The notes under the pieces: generated by a model
What the model was told of the DNA's origin: nothing
Seen by the model: the letters and a program-made list of their open reading frames with translations, nothing else
Database searches by the model: none
Origin: DATLNF01 sp963765815
GTDB taxonomy: Bacteria; Actinomycetota; Actinomycetes; BP-191
Length of the DNA: 64,000 nucleotides
Direction of reading: 5' to 3'
Assembly (NCBI GenBank): GCA_963765815.1
Contig: CAVXXT010000008.1
Span: forward strand, 434,001 to 498,000
Shown: positions 23,404-35,369 of the stretch, piece by piece
Layout of the letters: every line of letters begins with the position of its first letter
Position numbering within the stretch: position 1 is the stretch's first letter
Made by a program: the position numbers and the translations under genes

Positions 23404-23498
23404 CCGCCGGACTGTGCCACCCGCGGCCCGGGGAGGGGGGAGACCGCTCGCTCGGGCGCGTCGCGCCGGCTCCCTGGTACGGCCGTGGTATCCGCGCT

Positions 23499-23527
23499 TT
23501 GACCCGTCCGGCGCAACCCGGTAAGGT
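23499..23527 (+). promoter_or_regulatory. Putative str operon (rpsL) promoter
   Basis: TTGACC (23499-23504) and TAAGGT (23522-23527) are spaced 17 bases apart. The transcript would carry a leader of about 200 bases before rpsL. The 330-base gap between mug and rpsL contains nothing else I can support. Confidence 0.7.
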
Positions 23528-23733
23528 TCCCCCTTGTGCCTGGGGTGACCTGGGCACTTCCGAGCGCCCGGACCACGGCTCTCACGGTCACGGTGGCGCA
23601 TCCCTCCCTCCCGAACGACTCGGGCGGGGTCGAGGATGCGACACACCCGACCGCGTGGGTCGGCCGCGGAGCACGGACGCACGGCCTCACGACGCACCAC
23701 CCCACGACGCACCACGACGAGAAGGACGACCGC

Positions 23734-24107
<374 letters not shown>

Positions 24108-24108
<1 letters not shown>

Positions 24109-24578
24109 TGCCTCGCAAGGGACCCGCGCCGAAGCACCCGGTCATCAACGACCCGGTCTACGGCTCGCCGATCGTCACCTCGCTCGTCAACAAGGTGCTC
24201 CTCGCCGGCAAGAAGTCGACCGCCGAGCGCATCGTGTACGGCGCCCTCGAGGGCTGCCGCGAGAAGACCGGCACCGATCCGGTCATCACGCTCAAGCGCG
24301 CCCTCGACAACGTCAAGCCGACCCTCGAGGTCAAGAGCCGCCGCGTCGGCGGTGCGACGTACCAGGTGCCGATCGAGGTCAAGCCCGGCCGGGCCACCAC
24401 GCTCGCCCTGCGCTGGCTGATCCAGTACTCCCGCGCTCGCCGCGAGAAGACCATGACCGAGCGCCTGATGAACGAGCTGCTCGACGCCTCCAACGGCCTC
24501 GGCGCGGCCGTGAAGAAGCGCGAAGACACCCACAAGATGGCGGAGTCCAACAAGGCCTTCGCGCACTACCGCTGGTAA
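24108..24578 (+). CDS. rpsG: 30S ribosomal protein S7
   Basis: S7 nucleates assembly of the 30S head and contacts E-site tRNA. The 156-residue product begins PRKGPAPKHPVINDPVYGSP and includes VTSLVNKVLLAGKKSTAERI and EVKSRRVGGATYQVPIEV, then the C-terminal helix HKMAESNKAFAHYRW. GTG 24108 overlaps the rpsL stop by one base, so the two are translationally coupled. fusA follows after 26 bases. Confidence 0.97.
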
Positions 24579-24604
24579 CTGACGGAAGCGACGAGAACCT
24601 CATC

Positions 24605-26695
<2,091 letters not shown>

Positions 26696-26777
26696 GCCCC
26701 ATCGCCCGGCACCTCGGGCGCACCCCCGTCCCAGCGATCCGTCGTAACGGCAAGAAGCACCGTCCAAGGAGGACAGC

Positions 26778-27971
<1,194 letters not shown>

Positions 27972-27994
27972 CACCAGCACCAGCACTCAGCACG

Positions 27995-28036
27995 CGCGGT
28001 ACGGCGGCGGAGCGAAGCGACCGCCGCCGTACCGCG
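27995..28036 (+). terminator. Hairpin between tuf and rpsJ
   Basis: A perfect 16-bp stem (27995-28010 with 28021-28036) holds the loop AGCGAAGCGA. It starts 24 bases after the tuf stop and ends 40 bases before rpsJ. There is no T-run. It may terminate or attenuate transcription between the str and S10 operons; no clear promoter is visible after it. Confidence 0.6.
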
Positions 28037-28076
28037 AAACTCAGTCGGCAGCAAGAAAGAGACAGGGACACGCCAC

Positions 28077-28385
28077 ATGGCGGGACAGAAGATCCGGATC
28101 CGGCTCAAGGCCTACGACCACGAGATCATCGACAGCTCGGCGCGCAAGATCGTCGAGACGGTGACGCGCACCGGTGCGCAGGTCGCTGGTCCGGTGCCGC
28201 TGCCGACCGAGAAGAACATCTACTGCGTCATCCGCTCGCCGCACAAGTACAAGGACTCTCGCGAGCACTTCGAGATGCGCACGCACAAGCGGCTCATCGA
28301 CATCCTCGACCCGACGCCCAAGACGGTGGACTCGCTCATGCGACTCGACCTGCCGGCGGGCGTCGACATCGAGATCAAGCTGTAA
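28077..28385 (+). CDS. rpsJ: 30S ribosomal protein S10
   Basis: First gene of the S10 operon, 102 residues. S10 is a 30S head protein that also acts as NusE in antitermination with NusB. Family motifs are RIRLKAYDHEIIDSSARKIV, GPVPLPTEKN and REHFEMRTHKRLIDI. GACAGGGACA precedes ATG 28077. rplC starts 15 bases after the stop. Confidence 0.97.
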   Translation: MAGQKIRIRLKAYDHEIIDSSARKIVETVTRTGAQVAGPVPLPTEKNIYCVIRSPHKYKDSREHFEMRTHKRLIDILDPTPKTVDSLMRLDLPAGVDIEIKL

Positions 28386-28400
28386 GGGACTCCTGACGTC

Positions 28401-29066
28401 ATGGCATCGCAGATCAAGGGGATCCTGGGCGAGAAGGTCGGCATGACCCAGGTCTTCGGCGCGGACAACCGGGTGGTACCGGTGACCGTGGTGAAGGCCG
28501 GGCCGTGCGTGGTCACCCAGGTGCGCACGCCCGCCGTCGACGGCTACTCGGCCGTCCAGCTGGCGTACGGCGCGATCGACCCGCGCAAGGTCAACAAGCC
28601 GACGCAGGGTCACTTCCGCAAGTCCGGCGTGCCCGCGCGGCGCCACGTGCAGGAGCTGCGCACCGCTGACGCCTCGACCTACGAGGTCGGCCAGGAGGTG
28701 ACGGTCGAGGTGTTCGAGGCCGGCACCAAGGTCGACGTCGTCGGCACGAGCCGCGGCAAGGGCTACGCCGGCGTCATGAAGCGGCACAACTTCCACGGCC
28801 TGGGCGCCGGCCACGGCGTGCAGCGCAAGCACCGGTCGCCGGGCTCCATCGGCGCCTGCGCCACGCCCGCGCGCGTCTTCAAGGGCACCCGCATGGCCGG
28901 CCGCATGGGTCACGAGCGCGTCACCGTGCTGGGCCTCACGGTCCACTCGGTGGACACCGAGCGCGGCCTGCTGCTGATCAAGGGCGCGGTTCCGGGCCCG
29001 GTGGGCGGCCTGATCACCGTCCGCAGCGCCGTCAAGACCAAGGCCTCCAGGGTGGTGAAGGCATGA
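28401..29066 (+). CDS. rplC: 50S ribosomal protein L3
   Basis: L3 is an early assembly protein that reaches into the peptidyl-transferase region. The 221-residue product has the start KGILGEKVGMTQVFGADNRV, the loop GTSRGKGYAGVMKRHNF, and HRSPGSIGACATPARVFKG. Its C terminus overlaps rplD by four bases (ATGA). The frame is intact. Confidence 0.97.
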   Translation: MASQIKGILGEKVGMTQVFGADNRVVPVTVVKAGPCVVTQVRTPAVDGYSAVQLAYGAIDPRKVNKPTQGHFRKSGVPARRHVQELRTADASTYEVGQEVTVEVFEAGTKVDVVGTSRGKGYAGVMKRHNFHGLGAGHGVQRKHRSPGSIGACATPARVFKGTRMAGRMGHERVTVLGLTVHSVDTERGLLLIKGAVPGPVGGLITVRSAVKTKASRVVKA

Positions 29067-29788
29067 CCACGAAGACCCTCAGCGTCAAGGACCACACCGG
29101 CGCCGACACGGGCAGCGTCGAGCTTCCCGACGCGGTGTTCGACGTGACCGCCAACGTGCCGCTGATGCACCAGGTCGTCGTCGCGCAGCTCGCGGCCGCG
29201 CGCCAGGGCACGCACAAGACGAAGACGCGCGGCGAGGTTCGCGGCGGCGGCAAGAAGCCCTACCGGCAGAAGGGCACCGGTCGCGCCCGTCAGGGCTCGA
29301 TCCGCGCACCCCAGTTCGCCGGCGGCGGCGTCGTGCACGGCCCCGTGCCGCGTGACTACTCGCAGCGCACGCCCAAGAAGATGAAGCAGGCCGCCCTCCG
29401 CGGTGCGCTCTCCGACCGGGCCCGCGGCAACCACGTCCACGTGGTGAGCTTCGGCGCCGCTGGCGAGACGCCGTCGACCAAGACCGCGGTCGCCGCGCTC
29501 AAGGCGCTGGGCGTGGGCAAGAACGTGCTCGTCGTGGCTGGTCGCGAGGACGCGCTGTGGAAGAGCCTGCGCAACGTGCCGAGCGTGCACCTGCTCGCGC
29601 CGGGCCAGCTCAACACCTACGACGTGCTCGTCAGCGACGACGTCATCTTCACCGAGGTGTCGCTCGCGGCGTATCTCGCCGGTGCCCCGAAGGGGCGCTC
29701 GGCCAAGGCGACCGCACGCTCGAGCGAGCTCGTCAGCACCGAGTCGGCCGCCGACGCGCCGACGACCACCGAGGAGGCCGGCCAGTGA
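29063..29788 (+). CDS. rplD: 50S ribosomal protein L4
   Basis: L4 lines the exit tunnel with its extended loop (RGGGKKPYRQKGTGRARQGS, about residues 60-80). It is the autorepressor of S10 operons in proteobacteria. The product is 241 residues; the last 35 form a Ser/Thr/Glu/Ala tail not found in shorter L4 proteins. ATG 29063 overlaps rplC, and the GTGA at the end starts rplW. Confidence 0.96.
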   Translation: MTTKTLSVKDHTGADTGSVELPDAVFDVTANVPLMHQVVVAQLAAARQGTHKTKTRGEVRGGGKKPYRQKGTGRARQGSIRAPQFAGGGVVHGPVPRDYSQRTPKKMKQAALRGALSDRARGNHVHVVSFGAAGETPSTKTAVAALKALGVGKNVLVVAGREDALWKSLRNVPSVHLLAPGQLNTYDVLVSDDVIFTEVSLAAYLAGAPKGRSAKATARSSELVSTESAADAPTTTEEAGQ

Positions 29789-30082
29789 TCCCCGACCCGC
29801 GGGACGTCATCCTGCGCCCGGTCATCTCGGAGAAGAGCTACGGCCTGCTCGACGGGAACAAGTACACGTTCCTCGTCGCGCCCGACGCCAACAAGACCGA
29901 GATCAAGATCGCGATCGAGAAGATCTTCGGCGTCAAGGTCACCGACGTGAACACGATCAATCGCAAGGGCAAGCGCAAGCGCACCAAGTTCGGCTACGGC
30001 ACCCGCAGCGACACCAAGCGGGCCGATCGTCAGCCTGGCCGAGGGCGATCGCATCGAGATCTTCGGCGGACCGGGAGCCTGA
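29785..30082 (+). CDS. rplW: 50S ribosomal protein L23 (frame broken once)
   Basis: L23 surrounds the tunnel exit and docks trigger factor and SRP. The N-terminal 80 residues are normal (DPRDVILRPVISEKSYGLLD; VKVTDVNTINRKGKRKRT). At 30022-30025 the sequence reads GCC-G-ATC where the family has A-I. Removing one base restores VSLAEGDRIEIFGGPGA and a stop at 30080-30082, giving about 98 residues. As written, the frame instead runs on into rplB as an artificial L23-L2 fusion. GTG 29785 overlaps the rplD stop. Confidence 0.9.
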
Positions 30083-30084
30083 CG

Positions 30085-30915
30085 ATGGGTATTCGCAAGT
30101 ACAAGCCGACGACGCCTGGGCGTCGTGGCTCGAGCGTGGCCGACTTCGTCGAGGTCACCCGCTCCGAGCCGGAGAAGTCGCTCGTCCGCCCGCTGCACAA
30201 CAAGGGTGGCCGCAACTCCTACGGTCGCGTCACGACGCGGCACCAGGGCGGCGGTCACAAGCGCGCGTACCGGGTCATCGACTTCCGACGTGACAAGGAC
30301 GGCGTGCCGGCCAAGGTCGCGCACATCGAGTACGACCCGAACCGCACGGCGCGCATCGCGCTGCTGCACTACGCCGACGGCGAGAAGCGCTACATCGTGG
30401 CGCCCAACCGCCTGGCGCAGGGCGACACCGTTGTCAGCGGCCCGTCGTCGGACATCAAGCCCGGCAACGCGCTGCCGCTTCGCAACATCCCGGTCGGCAC
30501 GGTGATCCACAACGTGGAGCTCCGTCCCGGCGGCGGCTCGAAGATCGCCCGGTCCGCCGGCGCGAGCGTCCAGCTGGTCGCGAAGGACGGGCCGTACGCG
30601 CAGCTGCGCATGCCGTCCGGGGAGATCCGCAACGTCGACCTGCGCTGCCGCGCGACGGTCGGCGAGGTGGGCAACGCCGAGCAGTCGAACATCAACTGGG
30701 GCAAGGCCGGCCGCATGCGGTGGAAGGGCAAGCGCCCGACCGTCCGCGGTGTCGCCATGAACCCGGTCGACCACCCGCACGGCGGTGGCGAGGGCAAGAC
30801 CTCCGGTGGTCGTCACCCGACGACGCCGTGGGGCAAGCCCGAGGGTCGCACCCGCAAGCACAAGCCAAGCGACGCGCTGATCGTGCGTCGCCGCCGTACG
30901 AACAAGAAGCGCTAG
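30085..30915 (+). CDS. rplB: 50S ribosomal protein L2
   Basis: L2 is one of the most conserved 50S proteins, bridging to the 30S and supporting the peptidyl-transferase centre. The 276-residue product has GIRKYKPTTPGRRGSSV at the start, GGGHKRAYRVIDFRRDKDG, and the universally conserved His loop VAMNPVDHPHGGGEGKTSGG. ATG 30085 lies two bases after the reconstructed rplW stop. The upstream sequence is in the same frame only because of the rplW frame break. Confidence 0.97.
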   Translation: MGIRKYKPTTPGRRGSSVADFVEVTRSEPEKSLVRPLHNKGGRNSYGRVTTRHQGGGHKRAYRVIDFRRDKDGVPAKVAHIEYDPNRTARIALLHYADGEKRYIVAPNRLAQGDTVVSGPSSDIKPGNALPLRNIPVGTVIHNVELRPGGGSKIARSAGASVQLVAKDGPYAQLRMPSGEIRNVDLRCRATVGEVGNAEQSNINWGKAGRMRWKGKRPTVRGVAMNPVDHPHGGGEGKTSGGRHPTTPWGKPEGRTRKHKPSDALIVRRRRTNKKR

Positions 30916-30929
30916 GGGAGTAGTTCGCG

Positions 30930-31211
30930 ATGCCGCGCAGCCTGAAGAAGGGCCCCTTCGTCGACGACCACCTGCTCAAGAAGGTGGACGAGCAGAACGC
31001 AAAGGGCTCCAAGAACGTGATCAAGACCTGGTCGCGTCGTTCCACGATCATCCCCGACATGCTCGGGCACACGATCGCGGTGCACGACGGTCGCAAGCAC
31101 GTCCCGGTCTTCGTCACCGAGGGCATGGTCGGGCACAAGCTCGGCGAGTTCTCCCCGACCCGCACGTTCCGCGGGCACGTCAAGGACGAGCGGAGGGCAC
31201 GTCGTGGCTGA
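30930..31211 (+). CDS. rpsS: 30S ribosomal protein S19
   Basis: S19 lies in the 30S head with S13 near the A-site tRNA. The 93-residue product has PRSLKKGPFVDDHLLKKV, SRRSTIIPDMLGHTIAVHDG and KLGEFSPTRTFRGH. GGGGAG precedes ATG 30930. The last eight bases overlap the rplV start. Confidence 0.97.
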   Translation: MPRSLKKGPFVDDHLLKKVDEQNAKGSKNVIKTWSRRSTIIPDMLGHTIAVHDGRKHVPVFVTEGMVGHKLGEFSPTRTFRGHVKDERRARRG

Positions 31212-31605
31212 GCCGACCGCGCCGGGCGCTCGCGCCCAGGCCCGCTACGTCCGCATCACGCCGATGAAGGCGCGACGCGTCGTCGACCTGATCCGCGGTC
31301 TGCCCGCGGGCCAGGCCCGCAACGTGCTCACCTTCGCGCCGCAGGCGGCCAGCGAGACGGTGGCCAAGGTGCTCGCCAGCGCCGTGGCCAACGCCGAGCA
31401 CAACGAGCGGCTCGACCCCGACACCCTGTGGGTGAGCGAGGCGTACGTCGACGAGGGTCCGACCCTCAAGCGGTTCCGCCCGCGCGCCCAGGGCCGGGCC
31501 TACCGAATCCGCAAGCGCACGAGCCACATCACGGTCGTCGTCGAGAGCCGTCCCGGCACGGGTGCCGGTCGCACCGCGGCCACCAGCAAGAGAGGGGCCC
31601 GCTAG
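31204..31605 (+). CDS. rplV: 50S ribosomal protein L22
   Basis: L22 lines the exit tunnel opposite L4; its loop affects macrolide susceptibility. The 133-residue product has ARYVRITPMKARRVVDLIRG near the start and the hairpin RFRPRAQGRAYRIRKRTSHI. GTG 31204 overlaps rpsS by eight bases. The stop TAG shares one base with the rpsC start. Confidence 0.96.
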   Translation: MAEPTAPGARAQARYVRITPMKARRVVDLIRGLPAGQARNVLTFAPQAASETVAKVLASAVANAEHNERLDPDTLWVSEAYVDEGPTLKRFRPRAQGRAYRIRKRTSHITVVVESRPGTGAGRTAATSKRGAR

Positions 31606-32501
31606 TGGGTCAGAAAGTCAACCCGCACGGGTTCCGGCTCGGTATCACCACCGAGTGGAAGTCGCGCTGGTACGCCGACAAGCTCTACGCCGACTACGTC
31701 AAGGAAGACGTGGCGATCCGCCGACTCATGTCCAAGGGCATGGAGCGGGCCGGGATCAGCCGCGTCGACATCGAGCGCACCCGTGAGCGGGTCCGCGTGG
31801 ACATCCACACGGCTCGCCCGGGCATCGTCATCGGCCGCCGCGGCGCCGAGGCCGACCGCATCCGCGGCGACCTCGAGAAGCTCACCGGCAAGCAGGTCCA
31901 GCTGAACATCCTCGAGGTGAAGAACCCCGAGATCGACGCGCAGCTGGTCGCCCAGGGTGTCGCCGAGCAGCTCTCCAGCCGCGTGTCGTTCCGGCGTGCC
32001 ATGCGCAAGGCGATGCAGAGCGCGATGAAGTCCGGCGCCAAGGGCATCCGGGTGCAGTGCTCGGGTCGCCTGGGCGGTGCCGAGATGAGCCGCAGCGAGT
32101 TCTACCGTGAGGGCCGCGTGCCCCTGCACACGCTGCGCGCCAACATCGACTACGGCCTCTACGAGGCGCGCACGACCTTCGGCCGCATCGGCGTGAAGGT
32201 CTGGATCTACAAGGGCGACGTCGTGCAGAGCCGGGCGGAGCGTGACGCGGCCGAGGCCACGATGCGCGCCGCGCAGGCCCAGCGCCGGCCGGTCCGCAAG
32301 CCGCGGAGCGACTCGCCGCGGCAGGCGCTCCCGGCCCAGCCGGGCGAGCTGCCCACCGAGGCTGACCTGAACGACGTCCCGGCCGACGCGGTCAACGAGG
32401 TCGAGGCTGTCGAGACGGCTGCGGTCGAGACGGCTGCGGTCGAGACGGCCGCCACCACGGCCGAGCCGACGACGGACACGCCTGAAGGGGGTGCCGAGTA
32501 A
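31605..32501 (+). CDS. rpsC: 30S ribosomal protein S3 with acidic tail
   Basis: S3 forms part of the mRNA entry channel. Residues 1-215 are canonical: GQKVNPHGFRLGITTEWKSR, the KH-domain motif RPGIVIGRRGAEADRIR and TFGRIGVKVWIYKGD. Residues about 225-298 form a disordered extension with three repeats of VETAA and many acidic and Thr residues. GTG 31605 shares a base with the rplV stop. The end overlaps ATG of rplP by one base. Confidence 0.96.
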   Translation: MGQKVNPHGFRLGITTEWKSRWYADKLYADYVKEDVAIRRLMSKGMERAGISRVDIERTRERVRVDIHTARPGIVIGRRGAEADRIRGDLEKLTGKQVQLNILEVKNPEIDAQLVAQGVAEQLSSRVSFRRAMRKAMQSAMKSGAKGIRVQCSGRLGGAEMSRSEFYREGRVPLHTLRANIDYGLYEARTTFGRIGVKVWIYKGDVVQSRAERDAAEATMRAAQAQRRPVRKPRSDSPRQALPAQPGELPTEADLNDVPADAVNEVEAVETAAVETAAVETAATTAEPTTDTPEGGAE

Positions 32502-32917
32502 TGCTGATCCCCCGCAGGGTCAAGCACCGCAAGCAGCACCACCCGGACCGTCACGGCGCGGCCAAGGGCGGCACTCGCGTGACGTTCGGCGAGTACGGCA
32601 TCCAGGCGCTCGAGTCGGCCTACGTCACCAACCGGCAGATCGAGTCGGCGCGTATCGCCATGACCCGGCACATCAAGCGCGGCGGCAAGGTCTGGATCAA
32701 CATCTACCCGGACCGTCCGCTGACCAAGAAGCCGGCCGAGACCCGCATGGGCTCGGGCAAGGGCTCGCCGGAGTGGTGGATCGCCAACATCAAGCCGGGA
32801 CGAGTGATGTTCGAGCTGTCCGGCGTGCCGGAGGCCATCGCCTCCGAGGCGATGCGGCGCGCGATGCACAAGCTGCCGATGAAGTGCCGGTTCGTGAAGC
32901 GCGAGGTGGGTGAGTGA
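32501..32917 (+). CDS. rplP: 50S ribosomal protein L16
   Basis: L16 organises the A-site tRNA elbow on the 50S. The 138-residue product starts LIPRRVKHRKQHHPDR and has TNRQIESARIAMTRHIKRGG, KKPAETRMGSGKGSPEWWIA, and the ending KLPMKCRFVKRE. It overlaps rpsC by one base and rpmC by one base. The frame is intact. Confidence 0.97.
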   Translation: MLIPRRVKHRKQHHPDRHGAAKGGTRVTFGEYGIQALESAYVTNRQIESARIAMTRHIKRGGKVWINIYPDRPLTKKPAETRMGSGKGSPEWWIANIKPGRVMFELSGVPEAIASEAMRRAMHKLPMKCRFVKREVGE

Positions 32918-33129
32918 TGGCCAGCGCCGAGGATCTGCGCACGCTGGACGACGACGAGCTGCTGGGTCGCCTGAAGGAGTCCAAGGAGGAGCTGTTCAAC
33001 CTCCGCTTCCAGGTGGCGACCGGCCAGCTCGACAACAACCGACGACTGCAGACCGTGCGCCGGGACATCGCCCGGATCTACACGGTGATGCGGGAGCGCG
33101 AGCTCGCCACGATGGCGGGCGGCGCGTGA
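32917..33129 (+). CDS. rpmC: 50S ribosomal protein L29
   Basis: L29 is a small coiled-coil protein at the tunnel exit beside L23. The 70-residue product has the hallmark ELLGRLKESKEELFNLRFQV and RRLQTVRRDIARIYTVMRER. ATG 32917 is preferred; a GTG directly before it (32914) is in frame. It sits between rplP and rpsQ with one-base overlaps on both sides. Confidence 0.95.
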   Translation: MASAEDLRTLDDDELLGRLKESKEELFNLRFQVATGQLDNNRRLQTVRRDIARIYTVMRERELATMAGGA

Positions 33130-33419
33130 TGGGAGATGCAGTGAGCGACACCACGACTGACGGTCTGGACCGCAACTTCCGCAAGCTGCGGGAGGGGCTG
33201 GTCGTCAGCGACAAGATGGACAAGACCGTCGTCGTCGCTGTCGAGGACCGCGTGCAGCACCCGCTGTACGGCAAGACCATGCGCCGCACCAGCCGGCTCA
33301 AGGCGCACGACGAGGACAACTCGGCCGGCGTGGGCGACCGCGTACGTCTGATGGAGACGCGTCCGCTGTCGGCGACGAAGCGCTGGCGCGTCATCGAGAT
33401 CCTGGAGAAGGCCAAGTGA
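33129..33419 (+). CDS. rpsQ: 30S ribosomal protein S17
   Basis: S17 is a primary 16S rRNA-binding OB-fold protein. The product (up to 96 residues) includes LREGLVVSDKMDKTVVVAVE, HPLYGKTMRRTSRLKAHDE and RWRVIEILEKAK. Two starts are possible: ATG 33129, overlapping the rpmC stop, or GTG 33141, with GGGAG just upstream and a start MSDTTT. The longer form is listed. The end overlaps rplN by four bases (GTGA). Confidence 0.93.
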   Translation: MGDAVSDTTTDGLDRNFRKLREGLVVSDKMDKTVVVAVEDRVQHPLYGKTMRRTSRLKAHDEDNSAGVGDRVRLMETRPLSATKRWRVIEILEKAK

Positions 33420-33784
33420 TTCAGCAGGAGTCCCGGCTGCGCGTGGCCGACAACACCGGTGCGAAGGAGATCCTCTGCATCCGGGTGCTCGGCGGCTCTG
33501 GCCGTCGCTACGCGCGGATCGGCGACATCATCGTCGGCACCGTCAAGGACGCCCTGCCCGGCGCCGGCGTGAAGCGCGGTGACGTCGTCAAGGCGGTCAT
33601 CGTCCGCACGGTGAAGGAGAAGCGGCGCCCGGACGGGTCGTACATCAAGTTCGACGAGAACGCGGCGGTCCTGATCAAGGACGGCGGCGACCCGCGTGGC
33701 ACCCGCATCTTCGGCCCGGTGGGTCGCGAGCTGCGCGAGAAGAAGTTCATGAAGATCATCTCGCTGGCACCGGAGGTGCTCTGA
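33416..33784 (+). CDS. rplN: 50S ribosomal protein L14
   Basis: L14 forms an inter-subunit bridge and is the docking site of RsfS. The 122-residue product starts MIQQESRLRVADNTGAKEIL and includes GGSGRRYARIGDIIVGTVKD and the ending EKKFMKIISLAPEVL. GTG 33416 overlaps the rpsQ stop. rplX starts one base after the stop. Confidence 0.97.
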   Translation: MIQQESRLRVADNTGAKEILCIRVLGGSGRRYARIGDIIVGTVKDALPGAGVKRGDVVKAVIVRTVKEKRRPDGSYIKFDENAAVLIKDGGDPRGTRIFGPVGRELREKKFMKIISLAPEVL

Positions 33785-33785
33785 C

Positions 33786-34112
33786 ATGCCCGGCATGAAG
33801 GTCCGCAAGGGCGACAAGGTCCGGGTCATCTCGGGCAAGGACCGTGGGCTCGAGGGTCGCGTCATCCAGGCGATCCCGACGGCCGACAAGGTCCTCGTCG
33901 AGGGTGCCAACCGGATCAAGAAGCACACGAAGATCACGTCGACGGCACGCGGCTCCCAGCAGGGCGGCATCGTGACCCAGGAGGCGCCGGTCCACGTGAG
34001 CAACGTCATGGTCGTCTGCCCGAGCTGCGACAAGCCGTCGCGCCTCGGCAGCACCCGTGACGAGGCCGGTCGGAGCAAGCGCGTGTGCCGCCGCTGCGGC
34101 GCGGAAGTCTGA
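33786..34112 (+). CDS. rplX: 50S ribosomal protein L24
   Basis: L24 starts 50S assembly; it has a KOW motif (VRKGDKVRVISGKDRGLEGR). The 108-residue product carries a C-terminal zinc-ribbon-like Cys set: VCPSCDKPSR and then RVCRRCGAEV, two CxxC pairs. This is typical of the zinc form of L24 in actinomycetes. ATG 33786 follows rplN by one base. Confidence 0.95.
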   Translation: MPGMKVRKGDKVRVISGKDRGLEGRVIQAIPTADKVLVEGANRIKKHTKITSTARGSQQGGIVTQEAPVHVSNVMVVCPSCDKPSRLGSTRDEAGRSKRVCRRCGAEV

Positions 34113-34123
34113 GAGGGATCGAC

Positions 34124-34699
34124 GTGACCACCACCGACGAGCGCGCGGCGAAGACGCCGCCGCGACTCAAGGCCCGTTACCGCGAGGAGATCGTCCCCGC
34201 GCTGCGCGAGCAGTTCGGCTTCGCCAACGTCATGCAGGTGCCGACCGTCACCAAGGTCGTCGTCAACATGGGTGTCGGCGACGCGGCCAAGGACTCCAAG
34301 CTGATCGACGGGGCGCTGCGCGACCTCACCGCGATCACCGGCCAGAAGCCGTCGATCCGCAAGGCGACCAAGTCGATCGCGCAGTTCAAGCTGCGCGAGG
34401 GCATGGCGATCGGCGCGAAGGTGACCCTGCGCGGCGACCGCATGTGGGAGTTCCTGGACCGGCTCGTCAGCGTCTCGCTGCCGCGCATCCGCGACTTCCG
34501 CGGCCTGTCGGACAAGCAGTTCGACGGCAAGGGCAACTACACGTTCGGCGTCACGGAGCAGTCGATCTTCCACGAGATCGACTACGACAAGATCGACCGC
34601 CCGCGTGGCATGGACATCACGGTCGTCACCACGGCCGCCAACGACGAGGAGGGGCGCGTGCTGCTTCGTCAGCTCGGCTTCCCCTTCAAGGAGTCTTAA
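34124..34699 (+). CDS. rplE: 50S ribosomal protein L5
   Basis: L5 belongs to the 5S rRNA complex and contacts P-site tRNA. The 191-residue product has PRLKARYREEIVPALREQFG, KVVVNMGVGDAAKDSKL, the loop TGQKPSIRKATKSIAQFKLR and IDRPRGMDITVVTTA. GTG 34124 is preferred, with GAGGGA upstream; an open frame extends back to 34085 within rplX. It is followed by rpsN after three bases. Confidence 0.96.
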   Translation: MTTTDERAAKTPPRLKARYREEIVPALREQFGFANVMQVPTVTKVVVNMGVGDAAKDSKLIDGALRDLTAITGQKPSIRKATKSIAQFKLREGMAIGAKVTLRGDRMWEFLDRLVSVSLPRIRDFRGLSDKQFDGKGNYTFGVTEQSIFHEIDYDKIDRPRGMDITVVTTAANDEEGRVLLRQLGFPFKES

Positions 34700-34702
34700 G
34701 AC

Positions 34703-34888
34703 ATGGCGAAGAAGGCCCTCGTCAACAAGGCTGCGGCCAAGCCGAAGTTCAAGGTCCGCGGCTACACGCGCTGCAACCGGTGCGGGCGTCCGCGCGCTGT
34801 CTACCGGGCGTTCGGCCTGTGCCGCATCTGCTTCCGGCAGATGGCGCACCGGGGCGAGCTGCCCGGCGTGACCAAGTCCAGCTGGTAG
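34703..34888 (+). CDS. rpsN: 30S ribosomal protein S14, zinc type
   Basis: This 61-residue S14 has both CxxC pairs (TRCNRCGRPRAVYRAFGLCR and CRICFRQMAHRGELPGV), so it is the zinc-binding type Z form. Many actinomycetes also encode a longer zinc-free S14 in a Zur-controlled operon elsewhere; none is seen here. ATG 34703 follows rplE closely. A 70-base gap separates it from rpsH. Confidence 0.96.
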   Translation: MAKKALVNKAAAKPKFKVRGYTRCNRCGRPRAVYRAFGLCRICFRQMAHRGELPGVTKSSW

Positions 34889-34958
34889 TCCGCACTCCTT
34901 CCACGCTCACGACGCGGTAGGTCTCGCAAGAGATACCGCCGCAAGAGAGGCACCACCC

Positions 34959-35357
34959 ATGACGATGACCGACCCGATCGCGGACATGCTCACCCGCGTC
35001 CGGAATGCGAACCACGCCTACCACGACAAGGTGGCGATGCCCTACAGCAAGATCAAGACGCACATCGCCGAGATCCTCCAGCAGGAGGGCTACATCGCCG
35101 GCTGGAGCGTCGCCGAGGTCGAGAAGGGCAAGGACCTCGTGATCGAGCTGAAGTACGGCCCCAACCGGGAGCGGACGATCGCCGGCGTACGCCGCATCTC
35201 CAAGCCCGGCCTGCGGGTCTACGCCAAGCGCGGCGGGCTGCCCCGCGTGCTCGGCGGCCTCGGCGTGGCGATCATCTCGACGTCCTCGGGCCTGCTGACG
35301 GACAAGCAGGCCAACAAGCGCGGCGTGGGCGGCGAAGTCCTCGCCTACGTCTGGTAG
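34959..35357 (+). CDS. rpsH: 30S ribosomal protein S8
   Basis: S8 binds the central domain of 16S rRNA and represses spc operons in proteobacteria. The 132-residue product has MTDPIADMLTRVRNANHAYH and RISKPGLRVYAKRGGLPRVL, and ends GVGGEVLAYVW. GAGGCACC precedes ATG 34959. rplF is 12 bases downstream. Confidence 0.97.
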   Translation: MTMTDPIADMLTRVRNANHAYHDKVAMPYSKIKTHIAEILQQEGYIAGWSVAEVEKGKDLVIELKYGPNRERTIAGVRRISKPGLRVYAKRGGLPRVLGGLGVAIISTSSGLLTDKQANKRGVGGEVLAYVW

Positions 35358-35369
35358 GGGAGGAACACC

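Noticed and set aside
29785..30915. A natural L23-L2 fusion protein
   Set aside because: The in-frame join exists only because of an extra base near 30025. Removing it restores a normal L23 C terminus, a stop at 30082 and an L2 start at 30085.
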